From positions 806,001-870,000 of the forward strand of contig JAVLRN010000005.1 of the NCBI GenBank assembly GCA_032821775.1: 64,000 nt of DNA, given 5' to 3'. The DNA comes from Sanguinoderma infundibulare. Taxonomy: Eukaryota > Basidiomycota > Agaricomycetes > Polyporales > Polyporaceae. Positions 1 through 12,315 of the stretch are shown here, piece after piece. The notes beneath the pieces are model-generated. The model was given only the letters and a program-made list of their open reading frames with translations. It did not search any database and was not told the origin of the DNA. Both the position numbers and the translations under genes were made by a program. Numbering within the stretch: the stretch's first letter is position 1; each line of letters starts with the position of its first letter.

Positions 1-366
1 AGGAGAGGAGCGGAGCGGGAAACGGGAAGATAGAGAACAAACACAGGGCTACAGTTAACGTGGGATGCTGAGAGTCCTACAGTAATAAGACAACAAAGTC
101 CACCCGCACCACTAGTTCACAGTATATTTGCCCTTCCCTTGTGGTATGCTGGGAGAGGGGGGATACACAAGAGAAGAATTTCGAGACGGAGTATGCGCCT
201 TCAAGGCGACGGGACAAAGGAACTTCAGTCAAGGCAGAAGCCACCTAAAAACATACTCCTAGTATTTCACCACGACGGTTACGATTGCGAATGCGATTGC
301 GGACGTGATCGGGACTTGTATGCGGGAGTCACAAAAGTGGTACGTTTTGAGGGAGGCGGGACGGCA
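1..366. other. 3' flank of the Doa1 gene, no gene seen
   Basis: This stretch lies downstream of the stop codon of the minus-strand Doa1/PLAA gene. It is purine-rich at the very start of the window. Short open frames here have no recognisable domain and no splice partners, so I call nothing. Confidence 0.5.
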
Positions 367-3300
367 TCAGAGGAGGGCGGAAACCTCCTTTGAAACGCTT
401 TGGATGCGCGGTTCTTGGAACGTTGAAGGGAGAGCGGACAAAACTTTCCGAGCGGTGACTTTCTGCTCGGCACTAAGCGAACGCGACTGTTCCTTGGCGG
501 CGAAAGCCTGTCATTTTTGTCAGCGGATGCGCCATTGGAACCCTAGATAACACTCACAATGTCCCCGAGAGCTACCAAAGCACGGTAGGCGGCCTCCGCT
601 TCTCTGTTCTCCTCTGACAGGATCTGTTAACGATGTCAGGCTTGGACACCAATGACAGCACCATCTTACAAACATACTTCAAGCACCAAGCCAATCAATC
701 GTTCCCGAACAGGATCAGGCAGGCGTTCTTTCAGCCCGGCACAAGATAGGCTGTGAAACAAACGTTGTCAGCACGGGTATCATGCTAGCTTAGAAAGCGA
801 TGCGTACTTGAATAGAATGGTCGCCAAAGACACCCGCAGCGAGTTCGTGAGAACCATATACGGTAACCCACCCAGCATATTGAGATCCTACGCATCAAAG
901 ACAGAACATCAGCCTTCAAGCAGTGTCACAAGCGAGGACACACACCTCCTGCACCGAGCTACCGTCGCCCAGGACGACGCCGTCCTGGAAGATGTTTGCA
1001 AGCGAACGGAACAGGAAGAGCAAATTGGTCTCGCGCGCCTTCGGAAGTGGTGATATCCACGGGTCATTCCATTGAGCACCATTGAACAACGCGGTGATGA
1101 ACCTCGCGCGCAAGGCAGGATCTGAGTAAGCGGTCGGGCAGAATGCAGTCACTAGACGGCTCAGATCCATAACTGCACAACGCACGGGCATCAGGGCTCG
1201 TCACAAGTTACTACGATGGTAAGGACGTCACGTACGAGGGAAGAGCTGGGATTGTGGCCACCGTTCGAGAAGTTGGATAATGGCGTCGATATGGTTGTGC
1301 GTCAACTTCTTTGATGGCGGATCCTGTGGATGAGACACTGCTTGTGTGAGATATGTGAATGTTTCCTCAATGAGGTTCAGCTCTTGTGGGTACATCGCGA
1401 GATAACCAGTCGACTGTTCATAGGAAACGTTAATTATTGTCATGACCAGGCCACGCAAATACACTGACGATCTCATTCCGCAGTGCCTGGTCGAACTGGT
1501 AGAGCTTCGCTTGCATGGCGGAAACGCTAGCTTGGCGGAAGGACAATGGCAATCGCTGGAAAAGTGTCAGTAAATTCATGTAGTCACTACTAAGCGAAAT
1601 CACATACGACGGGGATAACGCTTCCAACAGGTGTCTGAGGTTGCTGTGGCGGTGTCGCTGGGGTCGTAGGTCCACTTGAGTACCGTGAGGCTCCGGTCCA
1701 AGGGTCACCGCCAGTCGTCATTGGTGGTGGCGTTGGAAGTGCCGGGGGAGGTCCAGCAGCGCGATACCGCGAAGCACCTAGCATCATCGATTAGATGAGG
1801 CAAATAACATAATAATAACATCCGCACCAGTGAAAGGATCCATGAACTCTGACGCTCCGCCTGCGGAAGCGGCTTGCGATGCTTGATATCTTGAAGCACC
1901 TGAAGGGTACACGTTCGGCATAAAGAGGTACACCATTCTCATGGCTTACTTACCGGTGTACGGGTCGACGAACTGGTTGTTACCACCACCAATGCTTACT
2001 CCAGCAGTGTTCTTCTCGATGAATTGGACAACTTGGTCAAGGTAACTCAACGGCAGATCGTGGCTCTGGAGGAAGCGCTGGGCCGCAGTGTAAGGATTAT
2101 CTGTAACGCAGAATGAGCTCGTGGCAAGTCAAACTCTCAGCGCACGGTATACTCACCGCTGGCGTTGTACGGTAGCTTGAGTGGTGGCGCCCCTTCTTTC
2201 ACGTCAACGTCGAAAACGTAGTCGTACTCCTTCCCTTCATAAAGTTGCTTCCGACCTGAACCTACCGCATCAACGACATCGCCAATCTTCTGCCACCCAG
2301 CTGCATTGTCCCACTAATGCCACGAGTTAGTTTGATCAGAATCTCGAGAAGAGTAGGTAAATGCGCACCTGATGAGCTTCTACATTTTCGCCTCGCCTGA
2401 TCATCTTGACCTCGCCGGGCTTGTTCCCTGAACGAATGTTAATCTCTTACGTGTAACCTATCTGGAGCGAATGCCTGACGTACCTGGCTGCGACAACGCT
2501 TCTGGCCCTGGCAGATCAGACTTTTTGACATCCCCAATCTGCTGTGCTGGAAGTGCTTGTGCGGCGACGAGGTCGTCATAGGCTTTGAGCTGGTCTGCAG
2601 GTGCCCAGCGCTCTTCTTGTGCAGTGAATACACGTACAATAGCGTCGCTACAGCCAGTGACAATGTCACCGTTCGGCATAGTCGACACCGCCCACACTGA
2701 GATGGCAGGGTGTACCAGCGTCTGCAAGCATTCTCCATCTAGGAGTAGGGCCGCGACGCCTCAGCGATACTGACATGAATATAACAGTTCCGGGCTTACC
2801 TCGCCAGATACGCACAGTGCGATCCTCACCGCCAGAGATAATATCACCATTTGGTAGGACGGAGAGGCTGTAGACGAAAGAAGTGTGGCCGGAGAGCGTG
2901 TAGACGCAGTCGCCTTCCATGGTCCAGATTCGGATTTCGCTGCCGACGATACGGATCTAGGCCGGCTCGCGAGAACATCTGGGGATGGTGCGCACCTATC
3001 GTTCGAACACGACGCAAAGCCGATGTCGGTAATCAAAGCGAGCCCTCGTACAGCTTGCGTGTGACCCGGGTAGGTGCGAACGTTCTTGTGCGTTTTCCAC
3101 AGCTTGATAGTGTTATCCGCGGAACCTTCGCGCGCGCCCTCCGGTCAAAACTGATGCATGCGAACAAAGGGGAGGCAAGACCGACCTGTCAGGTATTGCG
3201 CGCCATCAATGGCCAAGACTGCCCAGACGGACTGCTGGTGTCCAACCAGGTCATACAGGAGCTTGAAGTCTTTCCACACCTTCGCGGTTCTTTGAGGGGG

Positions 3301-3850
3301 AGGCAGGCATGTGTCACCGGCAGCACTGCGCTACTGAATGGAGAACACTCACTTGTCCCATGAACCCGAAATAATAGTTCCGTCTTCCGCGGTGTGAAGC
3401 GCGCATACATTATCCGTGTGTCCAAGGAGCGAGAAACTGGGTTCTCCCTTCGCGCTCGGCAACGCAAAAATATTGATCACTGTGTCCTGGCCTCCCGTAA
3501 CCGTATAGCCTACATCCCTCTGTCAAGACAAGGCGGGGAACACCGATAGACGCTAGGGCACGAAGGTAACACATACCTTCTGGTGCACCTGGGGCAGGAG
3601 GGAGGTACGCCACTGCATTGATCCAACGGGAACCCGCACGAAGAGTCGATGTCTGGGCGAAAGAGGCCTCTGCGGTCCTATTCCATGATATAGCCGTGCT
3701 ATCGCGAGAGGCGGAGAGGACGAGATCGTTGGTCGGAGACACGACCGCCCTAACCTAAGGTCTGTGAGCGATGGATGGACAGATGGAAGGCAGTAAGCGA
3801 CGCACAGCGTCGGAGTGGGCGGTGAGGGAGGCCGACAGCTTGTACGGCAT
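367..3850 (-). CDS. DOA1: Ubiquitin-binding WD40/PFU/PUL protein, Doa1 (Ufd3)/PLAA family
   Basis: Cdc48/p97 cofactor that binds ubiquitin and acts in ubiquitin recycling, endosomal sorting and ER or mitochondrial degradation (family knowledge). The start is ATG at 3850, opening MPYKLSASLTAHSDAVR, the usual first WD40 blade. WD40 repeats follow down to about 2.5 kb, for example GHTSFVYSLSVLPNGDIISGGEDRTVRIW in pieces around 2.8-2.9 kb. A PFU domain lies near 1.95-2.2 kb (LPYNASDNPYTAAQRFL and GGNNQFVDPYTG). A C-terminal PUL domain follows and is split into several short exons. I traced these past apparent stops: ANIFQDG..SVQE, then ILNMLGGLPYMVLTNSLRVS, then LKERLPDPVRERLIGLVLE, then EAEAAYRALVALGDI (exon ends at 558), and a last exon at 507-367 ending EVSALL. 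All joins use GT/AG. The architecture is complete. Divergent from the empty region upstream. Confidence 0.93.
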
Positions 3851-6550
3851 CGGTAGTACGACTGGGGGTCGCGGCGTGATCGTGAAGGAGGGAGAGAAAG
3901 GAGTGCGTGCGTGTTGGTTCGGGGTTCGGAGATGATGAGCTTTGCGGAGGAGCGTCAAGTCGAATTGGGGCAGCCAACAGCAGCCAACCCGGCAAGCCTC
4001 GAACCTTCGATATCTTCGATAACCGACAGTAACCGGCCCTCTCAAGACGCTCTCTTTGCTTTCATCCCACCTCCCCATCTTCACCTTTCCCTCTTCCCCT
4101 CATCCTCATATTCCGGGCCCGCGACACGCTCTCGGATCGTCGTCCATGCCTCTGCATCCCTGCGTTCGCTAGTCTGTTCCACTCCACATCATGGGAAGAT
4201 ATCTCTATTGCTGCACCGCGCTACACCAGCGAGGTCTGGACAGTCCGACTTCCATTTACCGCACGCACGCCCAGACGATTCGACATTGAAATATCTCATC
4301 AGATCCTAGAGCCCACTTCAAGTACCGATTTCGACAAATCCAAATCCACATGAAAAATGTACACCACGCTAACGAGCCCCAGATACGTGAACAACCGCAG
4401 CCAGGGAGATACGGAGGGGCAGTCTATGCCTTTGCACCAGTTACTTCATCTCCTGCGAGGGCCTCACGATGCAGTCCGGCGCCCGTGGGGTCAAGGTGCG
4501 ACGACTCGCCAGATCATGAGGGGATGCAGAGCGGCGATAATCTCCCCCACACTCTTATAACCTGCCTCATTTAGGGCAGGGCCTTGCCCACGCGGCCACA
4601 CGCCAAGATCCCGGTGCCGATCCAGGTGGAGCTCGAATCTTGTGTGAACGAACCTCGACCCAATACACCGGCAAACATCGCGCTAACCAACATGAGGGCC
4701 CCGTCCCTCCACGGTCCTGGATGCATTGATACCCAATCCACGACGCTCATTCCATCTGCTAGGAGCCTGGAAGAACGTCCGATTTATGTGAGGGAAACGC
4801 CGCATGGGCCCGCACCCAGGGCCTTCCACGACGCGCCTTTTCGAATTTCTGATCTGAGAGACGCTCCGGGAGCGGACTCGGAGGCACAAGCCCGAAAGGT
4901 ATAGTGTTACTATGCTAGTAGATTCGCGCTCTCCGCCATCCACCCCCAGCCGCTCACGAGCTACTCAATAGATCGCGAAACTTGACCCAAACCTTTGATT
5001 AATACCGCCTTCCCGTGGCGATTGACTCTCCCACATGGGAAGAGAAATAGGCTTGGCCGGTCCGGATGGAGGACAATTCTGGATGTCTCCTTACCCCGGA
5101 TGACGATGACAGCCAGCTCGACCAGGACCAACGTCCTTGTTACACTTGTATTAGTGCACGAATATCTGCCTGGTTCGATCGGGATTAATAAACAGCAGCA
5201 TGCCTGGATTAATTCCTGGTTAAGTGAGGCTCAATCGTTCGCGAGAGGTAAATAGAACCAATCATGTATCGACCATACAACTCATAGGCACGTACTGTTG
5301 CCGACCTCCGTCTGCCAATCGTCCAACTTTGACAGTGTCGCTGCTTTCGAAAGGTCCCAAGGTCCGTCCGACTTTGGCAGCGACCAAGGGATCTGCCACT
5401 ACCGGCATGGATGCATCAACTTTGCAGAGCACCGCGACGGTCCATCATGCTTGTAGAGCGGAAGGCCGATGCGGAGGTCCTGGGTCTCGACCCCCAGAGA
5501 ACTCGTGGTCTTCAAGCCTGTCCGCCGGATCTGGAGGGGCTGGAGCATCAGGACTCCAGCGACTAAGTACCACGGAGACGTATCGATGCTTGCTTTCGTG
5601 TCTTCCAGGATGGTCCCATCGGGTATACGAAGTATCAAGGAGACACACCGTTGAGAGTGTAGAAAAGCATCCATACGTTCAGCGGCTCTTACATAGAGAC
5701 AGGAAGTGGCTTCTGGCCGCTACCGAACGCGCCGCCGTCGCGGTCGCATAGAGCCAAAGAATCCACATCTCCTGAACGTAATAACGCTTCCATGATTGCA
5801 TCTCCGTCTAGCCCTTTCAGGCAACCATGTACGACCGCCCAAAGCACTCGGTGTCACCGCTTCCATTCGCACAACGTCGGCAGCGGCAGCGATACTCCCC
5901 TTGAAGCTTCACCTAGACCAAGTCAGGTCAAGGCTGACAGCCTCACGAACCAGAAGGATCGACGCAATATCAGCGACACAACCTTCTGAGGGATGGAAGA
6001 CGAGACAAGGTTGTTAGGTTTGCGCTCGGGAGTAGAGGCGGGCCGCGGCCTACCTATGCTGGTATACAGACATCGCATAAGAAATGTACCATTCAAGTTC
6101 CGACACAGAACGTTACGAGGAAGGTTCTCACAGCAAAGCAAACCGCGGCCTAATGCCGTCCCCCGCAGCTCTCCCAACGTGATTGGTGAAAGATACTGTA
6201 TTCTCATGACTGAACGGGAGGAAGGTACGGCGGTGTTTTTCCACAAGACGCCCTGAACATGCGTTCTCCAACGACATCCGAACGGTCTGGGCCGCAGAGA
6301 AATCTAGGCCATGGCGTCTCATCCCACCGTGGCTGATGCAGCGCTATGATTGTCAAATTGCGAACTATGGAAGCCGAGTGGAGCAGAGAGCCGACGTCCA
6401 GCACGTACATGAGCGTATCTAGAGTCTCGCATAGTTCGGAGCAAGAAAACAGCACTGTCACAAAGCCAGGGAGAGCAAAGAGCACTTGACACAGAGCAGA
6501 CGCAGAGAGGGATAAAAAGTAGCCTTGAGCAATGTGGAGGCCAACGGTAG
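3851..6550. other. 2.7-kb gap without a supported gene
   Basis: It holds the promoter and 5' leader of Doa1, including a pyrimidine-rich stretch around 4.06-4.14 kb, and the 3' flank of Hop1. Open frames at 5224-5751 (+), 5399-5674 (-), 5923-6246 (-) and 6204-6485 (-) have no recognisable motif, show no splice-linked continuation, and overlap each other on both strands. A lineage-specific gene or a non-coding transcript cannot be excluded by eye. Confidence 0.5.
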
Positions 6551-9500
6551 TCAGTCTCCAAGGTCCACAGGAGATACGAGAGAAATCTTGATTTTCTTCG
6601 TTTGGTCTTTGCGTGTCTCGTTCGTCTTCCTCTTCAATTCACCGTGTCCGGCTTCCGGGACCAAAATCTGCGTCTCTTCTTGAGTCTGGGATTCGAAGGC
6701 GGCCGGGAGAACCCGTACGTGTCCCAGTGCCTGGTCGGGGTCGAGACCGTCCTGACGAGCATCCTCTTGTGGGACCGCACTCGCATCGTCCCTATTACAA
6801 ACCAATGTCATCAGCCAAGCATAGGGATCAATGAGACGTCACTACGCTTCGATGGCATGGTCGCTTGCATCACGCCTCTTCCGGCGGTTCTTGCGCTCCG
6901 GTTTCTGCACACACATTCAGTGAGCAGCAAAGATAGCGCGACACACGACAACCAGACCAGGTCGGATAACCCAAGCAGCCTCTTCTCGACGTCCGGGTCG
7001 GGGTCGAAGTAGTCTTTGTATGCATCCTCATTCTTGATGCCCTGCACGAAGACGTATACCGGCTTCTTCAGGTTCTTGCGACGCGGCCCTGTCCTTCGCG
7101 GCGGGTTCGCTTTGCCGCCACGGCCTCTACGCTTTGACGTTACAGTGACGACCTCCATCAAGCCTGACTCATCCACTTCTCGAGTCTCTTGAGCAATGAA
7201 CCCTATTGACACGACGGATGTCAGAGCGCTCTAGCGGATAATCGAATGTCCGACCTTCGGCCTCAAGCCGTTTGAAAACTTGACCGGCAACAGTTGAATC
7301 GCACCCTAAGTAGGGGAGCGTGGTTAGGTCGCGAAAAGAAGGATTGAAAAGGCTCACCAATCATCTTGGTGAATGCTGACAGCCCGTCCGGCGCCTGTGT
7401 TTCGAAGATTTTTATTCCACGCCTTCGAACGTCAGTGCGTAAACAAACAATTTCGATAACGACGCACACATACCTTTGGATGGCTAGGTCCTTGAACCTC
7501 GCGATCATCTGCGGGTATAGGTCGTGCACAACGATGAGGTCCCAGTTGCGGTCTGCCCGAACGCGACAATCGAAACAAATGAACTTTTCCGGGATACGGT
7601 GATCCTGATCCGAGTGATAGCCCATGCACCTACACACGAAGACTACGCATTAGTTGTAGAACCCATGCGCAGCGCAAGGACATTTACCAGAGATGGAACC
7701 ATCTCTCACAGCCGCCATCACAGCAACACAAATCGCAATCCGAGAGCTGAGGTGTGGACGTAAGTACATGTATACGTGTCTTCAAGTTCGTCGCGTACCT
7801 GTACCCCACATTCACAATCTGGCGTCGTGTCATCCATGCGAGTATCGGTGAATTCATCGCGGCCATCGATGAACGGCTCGACAAGGCCAACCCGGTCAGG
7901 GACTTGCTGCGTTTCCATGTCTTTCTCAAAGTCTCAGTGCTGAGAATCGCAGCGAAACAACAGCGTAGGCTTACCGAGCATCACGCTGTCTTCCTCCGGC
8001 GCTGAGATACCCGCCAAGACGTCTTTCAGGTACTGTGTGTCAATAGTCTCCGGCTCTCGCGTGGATGATGATATAGATGGGAGAAGATCTGATGGCGGAA
8101 GGGAAGAAGGGGTGTCGCAACCATGAGGACCGGATGCGTTCCTGGCCTGCGTCGACGGTCTTGAAATGTCCGCCGTCTCGGCCGGTGGGAGCGGAGTTTG
8201 GCCGACTTGAGAGGCATCGATCAATTGCGTTGGTGAAACTGCCTGCCGCGGTTTAGCCATGGCCTGAATTGTTGTCAGACAAGGTACGACACTTCGAAAT
8301 GCATGAAAAACCCACCAGTTGAGCGATGCACATCGGGATGCTCTCCGATCTCCCGGCGAATTGTGCTTCCCGAACGTTGACATCGTGCAGCTCGTTCAGA
8401 GAGAACGGCACGATAGAACCATCTTCTTTCCTGATACCCACACAAGCCACTTGACCGGCTACGAAGAGGTCAATGCTGAACCTCCACATTCAAGAGACGA
8501 TCCCGCTTACGAGCGTTGCCGTCCTCTATAACGTGACAATCGGCCCCATGTTCCATACTGTCGTCGCCGTCCCAGACCACCCGGCGTTGAGCGGCATCTA
8601 GACGTTGCGCCTCTATCTGCTGTGCGCGCATCGCGGCCTCTTCAACTGGGGTCAAGGAAGGAGCAGCGAAAAGATTCCTATCCGTCGTTCCCAAGAATTG
8701 CGCATTGTTGTCCTCGCCCGAAGGCAAGTACGCAGATACGGACGTCACTCTCATGTCAACGCCGTGGTAACCTGTGTGAATGAAGCCAACGCTACAGCGC
8801 TCGGGAACTTCACCCTTGTGATGCGTGGTCATGAACCATTTGTCCCTGTTGGCATCTCCTGCACGGAAGTGGGGAGGTTCGTAGTCGTCAGGGGCGCTGT
8901 CGTAGTAAAAGAGCTTGAAGGTCGCGAAACGTCGTTCTACAGAGCAGCTGATCAATGTAGGCAGAAAACGGAGAGAAGGTTCCTTACTTGGGAGCGCATC
9001 CATCTGCGTTGTAGCTTGTATGAGGTTCTTGATCAGGGTCTACAGGTCGTGAGAGGTAGAAAGTCGGATGGCGTAGTCTCACGAACCTTCAGACTTCGTT
9101 TGACTTCCCCTAACGTAGGGACCTTACCCTTCCTCGTCGCCTCGGAGACAGGATCCTTACCCCGTCCAGACCCAGATAAAGAAAGCTTATCCATCTCTTC
9201 TCCAAGGGTCATCACGGGTACTGCTTCCTTGGTTCCCGGGACCTCGCAGTACTGACAAAGGACAGTCAGACGGTACACAGTGATTGCATATACAGAGAAG
9301 AAATTACGCTGAAGTTGAACGTATATGCTTCGATGATGCTGAGGTCAATGATATGAGCTCACTATTCGGTATCAGCAGCGTCTTTAGAGACAAACTTGTT
9401 CGGGTCTTGGTCATCCTGCGGTATATGCGTTGAGCCAGAACACAACCTAAGAGGAGATGACAGACGTACCAAGTAAACAGCAAAAACGAGTTTGCGCAAG

Positions 9501-10038
9501 TAATGCTTCTGAAGAGCGTCGAATATGCCATTTTCCTGGACTAGGTCAGCAAACAACCGCCTGGCGAAAGCTGCCGTACTCACGAGGTAATCGAGGAGTT
9601 TATCTGCTTCCTCCGTGAATCCTCGCGTCAGGGTCATGATCTTGAAACCGCTGACATTCCTCCGTCCGCCCGACGACACGGATGAACTGTCCGAGGGTTG
9701 CGAAGACAGCTCGTCGGGTCCAGAAGATGTCAGATAGCCTGATGTATGCGCAATGTCAGGCGAAGTGACGCGCATATAGTCTATGTTTTACGCACTTTCG
9801 GAGAAATTGTCGGCCGGAAGGAGATTTCTGTAACGCGCTCAGTCTGGAACTCAAGTTAGAACAACGAGTTAACCTACCTCAGATACGTAATGCAACCCAG
9901 CCCGGCCCGCAGGAGCGTCTGGATGGATTGCAGACTCTGCTGGGAGGTTATGACCTCCTGAGAGGGCGTTAAAGCCCGTAGGATATGAATTAATAGCGAT
10001 GAACCACATACATGTGGTTTTACGGCCAGTGGTTGCAT
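6551..10038 (-). CDS. HOP1: Meiotic chromosome-axis HORMA-domain protein Hop1, with PHD-like finger
   Basis: Axis protein of meiotic chromosomes that promotes interhomolog recombination (family knowledge). The start is ATG at 10038 (MQPLAVKPH), followed by an intron and then EVITSQQSLQSIQTLL, the canonical HORMA opening. Later HORMA exons give LLPADNFSES, then SGFKIMTLTRGFTEEADKLL, then IIEAYTFNFS, and RRFATFKLFYYDSAPDDYEP near 8.9 kb. The middle carries a cysteine-rich finger at 7.84-7.56 kb (CECG, CDLCCCDGGC, WFHLWC, FICFDC), fitting the PHD-type chromatin-binding region known in yeast Hop1. Basic linker and winged-helix-like sequence follow (FKDLAIQR, YVFVQGIKNEDAYKDYF). The C-terminus KKIKISLVSPVDLGD is a plausible HORMA closure motif (inference). 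The stop is TGA at 6551-6553. The coding sequence has many introns and no break was seen. Confidence 0.92.
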
Positions 10039-10187
10039 GGTGGGGTTCTGAATCTGACGAAGGGAGGAGGTGGGGGTCGGGAAGGAAGAGCAGTTCTGGG
10101 CGGAGTCTGAAACACGACGCGTCTTAGACGCGCTTCGAGATCACATGGACGCGCAGGTGACGGGCGCTAACCTCCCTAGCTAGTACG
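10039..10187. promoter_or_regulatory. 149-bp divergent promoter shared by Hop1 and Trs23
   Basis: The two start codons (Hop1 at 10038 on minus, Trs23 at 10188 on plus) are separated by only 149 bp, so both core promoters must fit here. The segment contains ACGCGT at 10117-10122, the MluI cell-cycle-box core bound by MBF in yeasts, and a related GACGCGC a few bases on. No clear TATA box was seen. Binding is inferred, not shown. Confidence 0.55.
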
Positions 10188-10747
10188 ATGACCATCTTCG
10201 GTCTCTGGGTACGTCTCCTCAAACCGGGCGCGGATATGGAAACTTACCAAACCCACAGGTCATAAACAAGGCCGGGGGCTTGGTTTATGAGCGTAGCTTC
10301 GGCGGTATGCCTGCTCCTCGACCTGCGCTAAGATGGACCGAGTTGACGATCTTCAACAGACGGTCTTCCGCATCTGACCTCTAATGAATACCTCGTGCTT
10401 GCGGGAACATTGCATGGTATCCATGCCATTACCAGTCGGTTATCACCCACAGGCTCCAGTTCGGGTGCCCATGTAATCGCTGGGGAATCGTTCAAGATGA
10501 ACGTCCTGTTGACCGCCACAGGTAAGCGTGCGGACCTAATTCGGTGTACCTTATTCTTCCTTACCCAGCCGTCGAAGGGACGAAGTTTGTTCTGCTCACC
10601 TCTCTTGTCGAACCTACTGCGGATACGACGCTGCAGAAGGTGTACGAGATCTACGCAGATGCGGTCATGAAGAACCCGTTCCACACGCCGGAGATGCCTA
10701 TCCGGAGCGAAGGCTTCGATACTCGCATAGCCGCCCTCCTGGGTTGA
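10188..10747 (+). CDS. TRS23: TRAPP complex subunit Trs23 (TRAPPC4, sybindin-like)
   Basis: Core longin-like subunit of the TRAPP tethering complexes, which act as Rab-GEF for Ypt1 in ER-Golgi and endosomal traffic (family knowledge). Four exons were traced by eye: 10188-10208, 10259-10304, 10360-10521 and 10578-10747. They total 399 nt, or 132 residues plus stop. The protein opens MTIFGLWVINKAGGLVYERS, the family hallmark, and continues GDGLPHLTSNEYLVLAGTLH, GIHAI, and TGTKFVLL. It ends with NPFHTPEMPIRSEGFD. The last acceptor was chosen at 10577 because it restores TGTKF, although an upstream CAG at 10566-10568 exists. The length fits a short fungal Trs23. The gene shares a 149-bp promoter with Hop1. 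Confidence 0.93.
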
Positions 10748-10982
10748 CGTTATTCCCGGTCCTCTGATTGTATAGCTTCCACTGTCGTATTTATTTGCTT
10801 TTTGTGGTTGGGTACGTCCTCCGCGCGACTGCGACTCAGGATTGCCAGGCCGTTCCCGATATGGCAAGCGAATATGCCTGACAGGCTTCTGCGACCTTCG
10901 GCCTCGAAGGCACTCTTGTCTTTCGTCCTTCTCGCTCTACCATCTCCAGACCGCTAGCAGGGCCCCTCAATCCTCTCATAAC

Positions 10983-12046
10983 ATGCCGAAGACTGGTGCC
11001 AATGCATCCCGTATGTTTTCCCGCTCGTTCGATCGGTTGCTACTGACGTCGTTGACTCTGGCTCCAGGACCGGACCAACTGCCGGTGGCCGTACCTGCCC
11101 ACATGCGTTCTCGATTGACGCATTCGAAACTCGCACCCGCCATGCAAATGCAAGAGGTCGAGACGAATGTGGATGACGAGGACGTTGCGGAGGGAGACGA
11201 AGGCGGCGATGAGAAGTGAGTGGTTGCCCTAGGCAGACTCGCGCCGAAACTCATCCTCTCCCTTCTCTCAGCATGATGGAAATGCTGGCGATCTTGCAGG
11301 AATTTCAGAGTGTGTATTCCAATCCTCGTACCTATCTCAATCCTGACTGGAATCCATCATCGCTTAGAGAAGAAGAAGGCGACGAAATCATCAGCACGGG
11401 CCATTGCGTTTCAGAAAGAGAAGGAGGCGTTGTTCGCGGACGCACGCAACAACGCTGAACGTACTGTCCGAGAGGGAATGGCGTTCTTGTAAGCAAATTG
11501 CCTAGAGTCAATGCGCATATAGTCACTCAATGTTCCTTCAGTGACAAAACTCGTGCCCTTTTCTCTGATCTCAAGGCAAAGGAGGTCTCTCGGGACGCAA
11601 TACTGAACAAAGTCAAGGCCGTTGGGGACAGTCAGGATGTTTGTCCAATTCGTGCTTCCTTTGGCTATTGCACACTGAAGGCGCTTTCCTGATAGGAATG
11701 CGTCGAGGACCTTCTTGGTCAGCGTACCGGAGTGATCGAAGACTTGTCCCACCGCCGCGCCGCGCACATCAACGAAGCAAGTGCCATGTGTAAACCGCTG
11801 ACCGCTTTTTGATATGTACCTGATCCCTAACATTCCTTAGTGGAGGCACTGGCGGTTCAACGGGACAAATCACTGAAGAGAGTATGCGGAGCAGCCAACG
11901 ATCGGATGGCAAGAAATATAGAGAACCAGAAGGTGTGTTCATAAATGTCTAATCAATACCAGACCCCATGCAGACCGTATGATATTCAGATCGCGGCGGA
12001 CGCTACAGCGCTCATCAAGCACTTCAAGGCTCTGGTCCTGTCGTGA
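10983..12046 (+). CDS. Unrecognised coiled-coil protein, 221 aa, eight exons
   Basis: I do not recognise this family. Eight exons were traced with GT/AG sites: 10983-11010, 11068-11215, 11272-11309, 11368-11488, 11542-11638, 11696-11780, 11841-11932 and 11990-12046. They sum to exactly 666 nt, giving 221 residues and TGA. The N-terminus is MPKTGANASRPDQLPV. A short acidic tract follows (NVDDEDVAEGDEGGDE), then a long charged helical region starting MMEMLAILQEFQKKKK, with QKEKEALFADARNNAERTV and DLKAKEVSRDAILNKVKAV. The end is ALIKHFKALVLS. No signal peptide, membrane segment or catalytic motif is visible. The good frame closure over eight exons argues for a real gene. It sits 235 bp downstream of Trs23 on the same strand. 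A nuclear or structural scaffold role would be a guess. Confidence 0.72.
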
Positions 12047-12315
12047 TCTGCATGTCCGGTTGTCCATCTCTGGTAATTCTAAGCTGTATGCGTCATGCTC
12101 GCTCTAGTTACCGACTGCTTTGCCTCATTGCTCTGCTCGCTCTCGTTGCACCCTACTCTCTATCTCCTGCTTCTAGGGTGTCGCGCCAGGAAACCATGTA
12201 CTTGGTGCTGAATGCCACTCGATACAGCTAAAATACAATTTTGTCCAGGTCTGACAACAGTCCCAATCCCGAAGCGAGAGTGTGGTCTATCCGGGAGTAA
12301 GCTACTGAAATGACA

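Noticed and set aside
5224..5751. A 175-codon plus-strand frame as a gene
   Set aside because: No recognisable motif, an overlapping frame of similar quality on the other strand, and no splice-linked neighbours.
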